Assembly (NCBI GenBank): GCA_903927025.1
Contig: CAIYLG010000014.1
Location: 62,001-126,000 of the forward strand
Direction: 5' to 3'
From: an uncultured Armatimonadota bacterium
GTDB taxonomy: Bacteria > Armatimonadota > Fimbriimonadia > Fimbriimonadales > Fimbriimonadaceae
Length of the DNA: 64,000 nucleotides
Part shown: positions 58,474 through 64,000 of the stretch, in pieces
Position numbering within the stretch: position 1 is the stretch's first letter
Layout: each line of letters opens with the position of its first letter
Made by a program: the position numbers and the translations under genes
The notes under the pieces: generated by a model
Database searches by the model: none
Seen by the model: the letters and a program-made list of their open reading frames with translations, nothing else
What the model was told of the DNA's origin: nothing

Positions 58474-59565
58474 ATGAAGATTCTGCAGATTGGAAGTTCC
58501 CTGGAGTCCTGGGGAGGCATCGAACGGTACATCGCCTATCTAAGCGAGGGACTGGAGCAGCGTGGTCACGATGTAACAGTGGCTTGTGCCCCTTCAAGTC
58601 CGTTGGCACTACATGTATCGGCAAAGACAATTCCAATTCGCGTTCGCAGGAAATTTGACTTCCAGGCTTTCGCGCAGTATTTGAAATGCTTTCGCCACAA
58701 TCGGTTCGATGCGGTGCATGTGCACTTCAGTCCAGATTTCCTTTTGCCTGCGATGGCCGCCCGAATAACGCGACAACCTGCGTCCATCATGACGCGTCAC
58801 GTGGTTCTGCCCTGGACATCAACCAAGGTTCAGCTCTATTGCACCTTGTTCGATCACTTTATTCCAGTGTCGGACGCGGTTGAGAGAGTCCTCATCAGTT
58901 CTGGAGTTCCTAAATCCAGAATGACCGTGGCCAAAGCTGGCTGCCCACCTCTTCAGCCTAAAGTAGATCGTTCCGCTCTTCGAGCTCAGTTGGGCGTGTC
59001 TCAAGATGGCGTTGCTTTTGGTTTCTTCGGGCGGCTAGTCGTCGAAAAAGGTATTGACACACTCATTGAGGCGAGTCAGGCGCTTCCAGCCAATGCGTCA
59101 TATGAAGTATTTGGTTCTGGCCCGTTGTCAGATGAACTACAGCAAAGAGCAAAGGCCTCTGGAGGACGAGTCCATTTCCATGGATTTCGCGACGACGTGC
59201 CTGAATGTATTCAGGCAATGGATGCTGTAGTCATACCTAGTGTTTGGGAAGAGGCTTTTCCCTACGCCGCACTGGAAGCCATGTCCGTCGGAAGACCAGT
59301 CATTGCCAGTCGGGCGGGCGGCATGCCGGAGATCGTCTCCAATGGAGAGACTGGCTTCCTGTTCGATAAAGGTGACTCCCAAGAGCTTGCGCGCATTGTG
59401 GCGCGACTTTCTGCAGACCCAGCCTTGTTGACTGCGATGGGAGCAAAGGGACAAAAGGAGCACCGCTGCCAGTACACCGTTGAGTGTATGGCCGAGCGAA
59501 TTGAGGGTGTTTACAAGAGCCTCAAGGTTCCGTCTCCTCAGAAGCGGCACCAGCCAGCACTTTAA
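58474..59565 (+). CDS. Family 4 glycosyltransferase
   Basis: The 363-residue GT-B enzyme starts MKILQIGSSLESWGGIERY with the acceptor-side glycine loop. The donor side shows FGFFGRLVVEKGIDTLIEA, and the EX7E motif region EEAFPYAALEAMSVGRPVIAS, typical of GT4 retaining enzymes. It should build a lipopolysaccharide or capsule oligosaccharide at the cytoplasmic membrane. It follows the esterase gene by two bases and precedes the DsbD-alpha-like gene by 37 bases; kdsA is the gene after that. Confidence 0.88.
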   Translation: MKILQIGSSLESWGGIERYIAYLSEGLEQRGHDVTVACAPSSPLALHVSAKTIPIRVRRKFDFQAFAQYLKCFRHNRFDAVHVHFSPDFLLPAMAARITRQPASIMTRHVVLPWTSTKVQLYCTLFDHFIPVSDAVERVLISSGVPKSRMTVAKAGCPPLQPKVDRSALRAQLGVSQDGVAFGFFGRLVVEKGIDTLIEASQALPANASYEVFGSGPLSDELQQRAKASGGRVHFHGFRDDVPECIQAMDAVVIPSVWEEAFPYAALEAMSVGRPVIASRAGGMPEIVSNGETGFLFDKGDSQELARIVARLSADPALLTAMGAKGQKEHRCQYTVECMAERIEGVYKSLKVPSPQKRHQPAL

Positions 59566-59602
59566 GGGAGCAGTCTTGCCGCTCGCGGCAGTAAAATCAG
59601 AC

Positions 59603-60112
59603 ATGGCTTCCTCACGGGCGATTTGTTCCATTCTTGCTCTCGCTGCTTGCGCGACTTTTGTTTATGCGCAGGGAGATACGGCTCCAAAAGCGACTCTTTC
59701 GCTAAGTTCTCCAAAAGCGTTTGCTGGGAAAACTTACAAAGCAGTGTTGACTGTGACTTTCGCCGAGGGGCTTCACGGTTACCAGAACCCGCCATCAGAT
59801 CCGACTCTTATCCCTGTGACCGTAAAGCTGGCGGACAAGACATTTAAGCTGGTTGCGGTCTCCTATCCAAAGGGTGTTCCTGCAACAGTTGGTGGGGAGT
59901 CAAAGCCGGTCAACGTTTACGAGGGAACTGTGAAGATCCCGATCACGCTCACGGCGCCCACAAAGCTTGGCAAGACGTCACTAAACCTCACCTTTGGTTA
60001 CCAGCAGTGCAATTCTGCTGCGTGCTTTCCTCCTGGGACCGTTACGGTTAAGGCAGTCGTTACGGTAATCAAAGCTCCTCCGGTAAGCCCAACCGCCAAG
60101 GCTGCTCTGTGA
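59603..60112 (+). CDS. Exported DsbD N-terminal-domain-like protein
   Basis: From ATG 59603 the protein has 169 residues with a signal peptide (residues 1-22, ending VYAQ). The mature domain is an immunoglobulin-like fold: LHGYQNPPSDP, then YQQCNSAACFPPGTVTV, in which two Cys flank four residues exactly as in the DsbD alpha domain (Cys pair that passes electrons to periplasmic partners). The transmembrane and thioredoxin parts of DsbD are absent, so it must be paired with another DsbD/CcdA protein. TAAAAT ends five bases before the ATG. The stop overlaps the kdsA start. Confidence 0.75.
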   Translation: MASSRAICSILALAACATFVYAQGDTAPKATLSLSSPKAFAGKTYKAVLTVTFAEGLHGYQNPPSDPTLIPVTVKLADKTFKLVAVSYPKGVPATVGGESKPVNVYEGTVKIPITLTAPTKLGKTSLNLTFGYQQCNSAACFPPGTVTVKAVVTVIKAPPVSPTAKAAL

Positions 60113-60933
60113 AGCCCTTCGGAGTTTTTGATTTTCAGGTAGGTGATGGTGGTCTGACGGTCATAGCGGGACCCTGCCTTGCGGAATCTGCAGACCTTTG
60201 CGCCGAGGTCTGCGAGCAGATGCAGAATCTTTGCGCAGAGTTCGGATTCAACTACATATTCAAGGCTTCTTTCGATAAGGCCAACCGAACATCAGCCGGT
60301 ACAGTGCGCGGAGAGGGGATCGAGGCTGGACTAGAAATTCTGCGTCGAATGAAATTTCAGTTTCAGGTACCCGTGACAACCGACATTCATCTTCCTGAGC
60401 AGGCGGGAATGGCCGCAGAGGTTGCAGATATCCTCCAGATACCTGCCTTTCTCTGTCGCCAATCAGATCTACTGGAAGCCGCGGCAGGAACGAAAAGACC
60501 CGTCAATGTCAAGAAGGGGCAGTTCTTAGCTCCGCATGACGCAAAGAACATCGTTGATAAGCTTGCATCCTTCAATGCAGTAGGCACCATGCTTACCGAG
60601 CGCGGAACCAGCTTTGGCTACAACACCCTGATCGTGGATATGCCAGGACTGGAAGTCATGAGAAGCTTTGGCGTTCCCGTCTGCTTTGATGCGACGCACT
60701 CCGCGCAGCGGCCGGGCGGAGCTGGCACCTCATCGGGTGGGGTGCGAGAATCGATTCCTGCAATGGTGAGAGCCGCCGTTGCGGTGGGAGTTGACGCTCT
60801 CTTTCTTGAGGTGCACCCTAATCCAGAAAAGGCGCTGTCGGATGCCGCAACTCAATGGCCCTTGGCGAGAGCGAGAGAACTTATGGAACAAGTGAAGGTG
60901 CTTTCGGAAGCACGCGCTTCCATACAGCGCTAA
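60109..60933 (+). CDS. kdsA: 3-deoxy-D-manno-octulosonate 8-phosphate synthase
   Basis: The 274-residue protein joins arabinose 5-phosphate and phosphoenolpyruvate to give Kdo-8-phosphate for lipopolysaccharide. Motifs: VIAGPCLAESADL, FKASFDKANRTS, FLCRQSDLLEAAA, VNVKKGQFLAPHDAKN, DATHSAQRPGG and VHPNPEKALSDAATQWPL. The Cys in AGPC with the His, Glu and Asp in the last three motifs form the metal site of the Aquifex-type, metal-dependent class; E. coli KdsA has Asn there. The start is GTG 60109, overlapping the previous stop. A strong terminator follows. Confidence 0.95.
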   Translation: MKPFGVFDFQVGDGGLTVIAGPCLAESADLCAEVCEQMQNLCAEFGFNYIFKASFDKANRTSAGTVRGEGIEAGLEILRRMKFQFQVPVTTDIHLPEQAGMAAEVADILQIPAFLCRQSDLLEAAAGTKRPVNVKKGQFLAPHDAKNIVDKLASFNAVGTMLTERGTSFGYNTLIVDMPGLEVMRSFGVPVCFDATHSAQRPGGAGTSSGGVRESIPAMVRAAVAVGVDALFLEVHPNPEKALSDAATQWPLARARELMEQVKVLSEARASIQR

Positions 60934-60934
60934 C

Positions 60935-60967
60935 AAAAAAGGCCCCCTAAGTCAGGGGGCCTTTTTT
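60935..60967. terminator. Bidirectional intrinsic terminator, kdsA/sdhB
   Basis: AAAAAAGGCCCCCT pairs perfectly with AGGGGGCCTTTTTT around a five-base loop, giving T runs on both strands between two convergent genes. Confidence 0.95.
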
Positions 60968-60968
60968 G

Positions 60969-61748
60969 TTAGCCGCCAAACCAGCGTTTGAGCCTATACA
61001 GGGTGGTGTCTCGATTCAATTCCGCAATCGCTCGCGTCAGTGGGACGGACTTCGGACAGACCTTCACGCAGTTCTGGGCGTTACCGCAACCGGTAATCCC
61101 TTCTTCACCCGCTAAGAAGTCAAGCCGATCATGCTCAAGCGTTTTTCCTACCGGATGGCGGTTGAAGAGAAGTGCCTGAGCCATCGCGGCGGGACCCACA
61201 AAATTTGATCGCTCGTTAATCTGAGGGCAGGCCTCCAAACAGCACCCGCAACTCATGCATCGTGAGATCGCGTACCGGAGATGGCGAATCCCATCATCCT
61301 GCGGCTGAGCCATTCCAAGGTCGAAACTACCATCAATCGGAACCCAAGCCTTAACCTTCTTGAGGTTGTCAAACATTTTGGCTCGGTCAACGATGAGGTC
61401 CCTGACGAGAGGGAACTTCTTCATCGGCTCCAGGCTAACTTCGTAAGTGTCGCCACTTAGCTCTCCCACATCTTCGATGAGGGCAGTGCACGCCTGCCGT
61501 ATACGGCCATTGATGTTCATGGTGCACGAACCACAAACTTCTTCGAGGCAGGCAGCCTCCCATGCAGGTGGGTGAACGGTCTTTCCTTCGGTGGTTACGG
61601 GATTCTTTCGAACCTCCATGAGTGCCGAAATAACATTCAGCTTTTCTTTGAAAGGAACTTCAAACGTCTCCCAGTGCTGAGGCGCCCCAGGGGCGGACTG
61701 TCGCAATACCTTGAGTCTGATTTTTGTTGGCGTCGCGGTCGCGGTCAT
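60969..61748 (-). CDS. sdhB: Succinate dehydrogenase/fumarate reductase iron-sulfur subunit
   Basis: From ATG 61748 the protein has 259 residues. The [2Fe-2S] ferredoxin domain has CLEEVCGSCTMNINGRIRQAC. The C-terminal domain has CMSCGCCLEACPQ and CGNAQNCVKVCPKSVP for the 4Fe-4S and 3Fe-4S clusters. The sequence is closer to the Bacillus-type enzyme that works with menaquinone, in line with mqnD. sdhA and sdhC are not adjacent. The start is decided by TAGAAT ending 7 bases upstream and by the absence of family sequence in the longer frame to 61985. Confidence 0.92.
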   Translation of the reverse strand: MTATATPTKIRLKVLRQSAPGAPQHWETFEVPFKEKLNVISALMEVRKNPVTTEGKTVHPPAWEAACLEEVCGSCTMNINGRIRQACTALIEDVGELSGDTYEVSLEPMKKFPLVRDLIVDRAKMFDNLKKVKAWVPIDGSFDLGMAQPQDDGIRHLRYAISRCMSCGCCLEACPQINERSNFVGPAAMAQALLFNRHPVGKTLEHDRLDFLAGEEGITGCGNAQNCVKVCPKSVPLTRAIAELNRDTTLYRLKRWFGG

Positions 61749-61755
61749 CACTTCT

Positions 61756-61761
61756 ATTCTA
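61756..61761 (-). promoter_or_regulatory. Candidate -10 box (TAGAAT) for sdhB
   Basis: TAGAAT ends 7 bases before ATG 61748. Confidence 0.55.
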
Positions 61762-61812
61762 CTGAGTTGAAGAACAGTTTGTTGTGCGAGTACCCCCGGC
61801 ATTAGCACCGTG

Positions 61813-61818
61813 TAAACT
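61813..61818 (+). promoter_or_regulatory. Candidate -10 box (TAAACT) for the WecG-like gene
   Basis: TAAACT ends 8 bases before ATG 61827. Confidence 0.45.
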
Positions 61819-61826
61819 GTTCTCTC

Positions 61827-62567
61827 ATGGCGGATGGTGGCAAACGAGACTGTCTGCGGATTCTTGGAATCCCAGTGGACCGAGTCACACTCAAGGAGAC
61901 ACTGTGTCGAATCGAGACTTTTATCGCCAGTGGCAAGCCACATCTCGTGGTGACTGCAGATGCAACCGCTATTGTAATTGCGCACAGCGATGCCAACTTC
62001 AGGTCACTCGTTGAGTCAGCAGACCTGGTGACTCCAGACGGGAATGGAATCCTGTGGGCAGGAAAGTACAAGGGGCACCGATTTGCCGAACGCGTCAGCG
62101 GTGTAGACATCCTGGAGCGCCTGTGTGCGCTCAGTGCGGAGAAGGGTTACAGACTCTACTTTCTTGGCGCAGAGCCAGGGATTGCTGATTTGGCGGCCCG
62201 CCAGCTCCAAGCTAAATACCCCGGCTGCAAGATCGTGGGATCACACCATGGATACTTTCCGTCGGACAGCGACATTGAGGTTGCCCAGAAAATCGCAATG
62301 ACTCAGCCTGATGTTCTTTTTGCGGCAATGGGAATGCCGCGCCAGGAGCAATTCATACGTGCAACTGAGGATCTTATAAGAGCTAAGGTTGCGATGGGTG
62401 TAGGGGGATCCTTTGATGTTTATAGCGGCAAGACCAAGCGCGCACCGATCCTCATTCAGCGGATAAAGCTCGAGTGGTTGTGGCGATTGATGCTAAACCC
62501 GTCCAAAATTTCGAAGGTTAGGCTGTTGCCTCGATTCGTACTCCTCGTAAGGAAGGAAGGACGATGA
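61827..62567 (+). CDS. WecG/TagA/CpsF family glycosyltransferase
   Basis: The 246-residue protein has the GT26 signature: VVTADATAIVIAHSDANFR, ADLVTPDGNGILWAGKYKG with the catalytic Asp, RVSGVDILERL, YFLGAEPGIADLAARQL and VAMGVGGSFDVYSGKTKRAP. It transfers an N-acetylmannosamine-type sugar to a polyprenyl-diphosphate-GlcNAc acceptor, an early step in wall or surface polysaccharide synthesis. The C-terminal amphipathic helix with KLEWLWRLMLNPSKISKV anchors it to the membrane. It overlaps the next gene by four bases. Confidence 0.9.
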   Translation: MADGGKRDCLRILGIPVDRVTLKETLCRIETFIASGKPHLVVTADATAIVIAHSDANFRSLVESADLVTPDGNGILWAGKYKGHRFAERVSGVDILERLCALSAEKGYRLYFLGAEPGIADLAARQLQAKYPGCKIVGSHHGYFPSDSDIEVAQKIAMTQPDVLFAAMGMPRQEQFIRATEDLIRAKVAMGVGGSFDVYSGKTKRAPILIQRIKLEWLWRLMLNPSKISKVRLLPRFVLLVRKEGR

Positions 62568-63115
62568 GAATATATACGAAATCGGGCGATGCAGGGGACA
62601 CTGGGCTCTACGGTGGAGACCGAATCGCAAAGCAAAGCCCTAGAATTCACGCGATAGGAGACGTTGACGAGCTGAACGCGGCCATTGGATTGGCACGTGT
62701 CTACTCGGGCGGATCTGAATTGGATCCGATCCTCTATCAGATCCAGAATTGGCTCTTTGACACGGGTGCCGAACTTGCATGCGCCCCAGGCAGTAAGTTT
62801 TCAGTCGCTGCAGTCCAGCAGAGGCACTCTGAACTCCTTGAACAGTCCATGGATGAACAGTCGGAGGCTCTTCCGGAACTGAAAAACTTTATCCTGCCAG
62901 GTGGTTCGGCGTTGGCCTCCCACCTTCACATTGCGCGAGCGGTTTGTCGCCGAGCAGAGCGATCGGTCCTGGCGCTTCATGAGTTGGAACAGGTTAGGGA
63001 AGAGGTGCGTATCTTTTTGAACCGACTGTCCGATTGGCTCTTCGTCGCTTCGCGAACCGCAAATCATGTTGAGAACGTCAACGATATTGCGTGGAAATTA
63101 TCGGAGAACATCTGA
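62564..63115 (+). CDS. PduO-type ATP:cob(I)alamin adenosyltransferase
   Basis: The 183-residue five-helix protein has the ATP-binding N-terminus IYTKSGDAGDTGLYGGDRIAK, DVDELNAAIGLAR, and the later RAVCRRAERSV with the conserved arginines and LNRLSDWLFVASRTAN. It makes adenosylcobalamin, so at least one B12-dependent enzyme should exist elsewhere. It overlaps the WecG-like gene by ATGA although the functions are unrelated. Confidence 0.93.
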   Translation: MRIYTKSGDAGDTGLYGGDRIAKQSPRIHAIGDVDELNAAIGLARVYSGGSELDPILYQIQNWLFDTGAELACAPGSKFSVAAVQQRHSELLEQSMDEQSEALPELKNFILPGGSALASHLHIARAVCRRAERSVLALHELEQVREEVRIFLNRLSDWLFVASRTANHVENVNDIAWKLSENI

Positions 63116-63116
63116 A

Positions 63117-63875
63117 ATGAACCTTAACTCTCTCGTTCTGCTTCTCAGCATGGTTTCTGCACCCCAGGGGGATGCGGCTGGAACTAAGTCGACCCCGTCC
63201 GAGATTCTCACGAAGATGTTTGCACGGTACGCATCGGCGAACTCGATTTCGGGAACTATTGCGATGACTCAATCGGCCAACGGTGCATCCATACATACGA
63301 ACACCGAATTGCAGTTTGATCGTCCATCTCAGCTTTATCTTCGGCAGGTCCGTGATGGCAGCACCGCCCGACAATGGCTGGTGACGAGCGACGGCACCGA
63401 GTGGACCTATGACCGACCGGAGAGTCAATCTGGTGCATTTGGGAAGCCACGATATCGAGAGTACGTCACTCAGCACGGGTATCGGATGACTATGTCTGAC
63501 TTCCTGACTGGAGCTAGCTCGAGCTTGGGAGATGTAAACGCCATGCTCATCTCAGCAATGTCTTCCAAGGAATGGATGAAGAGGCTCACCGGACAGTGGG
63601 CGTCGCTGCAATATGATGGAAAGTCAACGCTTGACGGCCAGTCCGTCCTAAAGATATCAGGTCAATATCGTGAGAATCCGAGCCTGGCTCCAAGTGGCAC
63701 GTTTGAGATCTACGTCTCCGAAGCCGGTGACTTCCTTCGGTACGCGACTCGCCAGCGAATGCAGTTTCCGAAGATTTCGCAGGACCCAATTGAGATCGTG
63801 ACAGTGTGGAATTCAACCCTCAAAATTGGTGCTGTCACTGATCCAAAACTGTATCGCGTCGTCATTGCTAACTAA
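63117..63875 (+). CDS. Exported LolA/DUF2092-like protein
   Basis: From ATG 63117 the protein has 252 residues with a signal segment (MNLNSLVLLLSMVSAPQG). It has the pattern of the LolA-like half-barrel: ILTKMFARYASANSISGTI, ELQFDRPSQLYLRQV, SDGTEWTYDRPE, and late GTFEIYVSEAGDFLRYAT. DUF2092 proteins of this kind bind lipids or act in envelope stress sensing, but function is unproven. The frame is open upstream to 63066, inside the previous gene; GGAGA about 11 bases before 63117 supports the later start. Confidence 0.65.
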   Translation: MNLNSLVLLLSMVSAPQGDAAGTKSTPSEILTKMFARYASANSISGTIAMTQSANGASIHTNTELQFDRPSQLYLRQVRDGSTARQWLVTSDGTEWTYDRPESQSGAFGKPRYREYVTQHGYRMTMSDFLTGASSSLGDVNAMLISAMSSKEWMKRLTGQWASLQYDGKSTLDGQSVLKISGQYRENPSLAPSGTFEIYVSEAGDFLRYATRQRMQFPKISQDPIEIVTVWNSTLKIGAVTDPKLYRVVIAN

Positions 63876-63955
63876 GGAATTGACGGGGTGTAGTGATTTC
63901 TGACCACACCACGTGAAAAGGTTGTTTTTGACGCCTCAAAATATACGTTTTTGGG

Positions 63956-63961
63956 TAGATT
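63956..63961 (+). promoter_or_regulatory. Candidate -10 box (TAGATT) near the window end
   Basis: TAGATT ends 6 bases before ATG 63968. Confidence 0.3.
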
Positions 63962-63967
63962 GATTAC

Positions 63968-64000
63968 ATGGTCCTCGGTGGAACAGTCGCAATGAGTTTT
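63968..64000 (+). CDS. Possible gene start cut by the window edge
   Basis: ATG 63968 opens the frame MVLGGTVAMSF to the last base. The only support is its position after a TAGATT box in the geometry seen at other genes. No function can be given. Confidence 0.3.
   Translation, partial: MVLGGTVAMSF

Noticed and set aside
1-64000. CRISPR arrays, insertion sequences, prophage genes, attachment sites, replication origin
   Set aside because: No direct-repeat array, transposase, integrase or DnaA-box cluster was seen on reading; the window looks like core chromosome.

Overview
The window is a gene-dense stretch (about 55 genes, no insertion sequence, prophage, CRISPR array or convincing tRNA) from a diderm heterotrophic bacterium. 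KdsA implies Kdo-containing lipopolysaccharide, a Wzm/Wzt-type exporter implies surface polysaccharide, MqnD implies menaquinone by the futalosine route, and there are a Bacillus-like SdhB, a PduO-type cobalamin adenosyltransferase, many lipoprotein and signal-peptide proteins, and frequent use of the CGA arginine codon even in ribosomal genes. Together these suggest the Fimbriimonadia branch of the Armatimonadota. This placement is inferred from gene content and protein style and was not tested against a database.

Layout. 1-5.4 kb: a truncated gene with a long disordered tail, a HAD phosphatase, ridA, an acyl-ACP-reductase-like gene with a conserved partner, LemA and a lipoprotein. 5.4-11.6 kb: purL, a TPR protein, nadK, a DppF-like ATPase, phoU. 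11.6-18.7 kb: a glycan region (GH71/99-like secreted protein, two GT2 glycosyltransferases, ribokinase, an FKBP-like protein, a Wzm/Wzt pair). 18.8-21.8 kb: greA, a lipoprotein, a structured-RNA candidate and lysS. 22.2-34.1 kb: the str operon (rpsL-rpsG-fusA-tuf), then rpsJ-rplC-rplD-rplW-rplB-rpsS-rplV-rpsC-rplP-rpmC-rpsQ and rplN-rplX-rplE, ending at a strong terminator before rpsN/rpsH. 34.1-40.2 kb: an ABC-2 permease, an SDR, a periplasmic M16 pair, an Fe-S PD-(D/E)XK nuclease and mqnD. 40.2-44.4 kb: a BlaI/M56 (BlaR1-like) regulatory pair with two extra proteins that carry the same sensor-like domain as the M56 protein. 44.6-52.4 kb: an S9 peptidase, a FAH-fold protein, M16 protease and histidine kinase operon, and two single-domain response regulators. 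52.5-64 kb: phenylalanine hydroxylase, a lipoyl E2, GNAT, PhzF, a short LeuA, and a NIL/esterase/GT4/DsbD-alpha/KdsA run, then SdhB, WecG/TagA, PduO-type transferase and a LolA-like protein.

Two signals stand out. First, many genes that begin a transcription unit have a TANNNT hexamer ending 6-8 bases before the start codon, which is what leaderless transcription looks like. Second, the BlaI/M56 locus carries three tandem copies of one unfamiliar extracytoplasmic domain, two of them freed from the protease, under a 30-bp near-perfect operator; this is the best candidate here for an undescribed sensing system. The long spacers in the ribosomal cluster, each with strong hairpins, and a free-standing structured RNA near 20.1 kb are further candidates.
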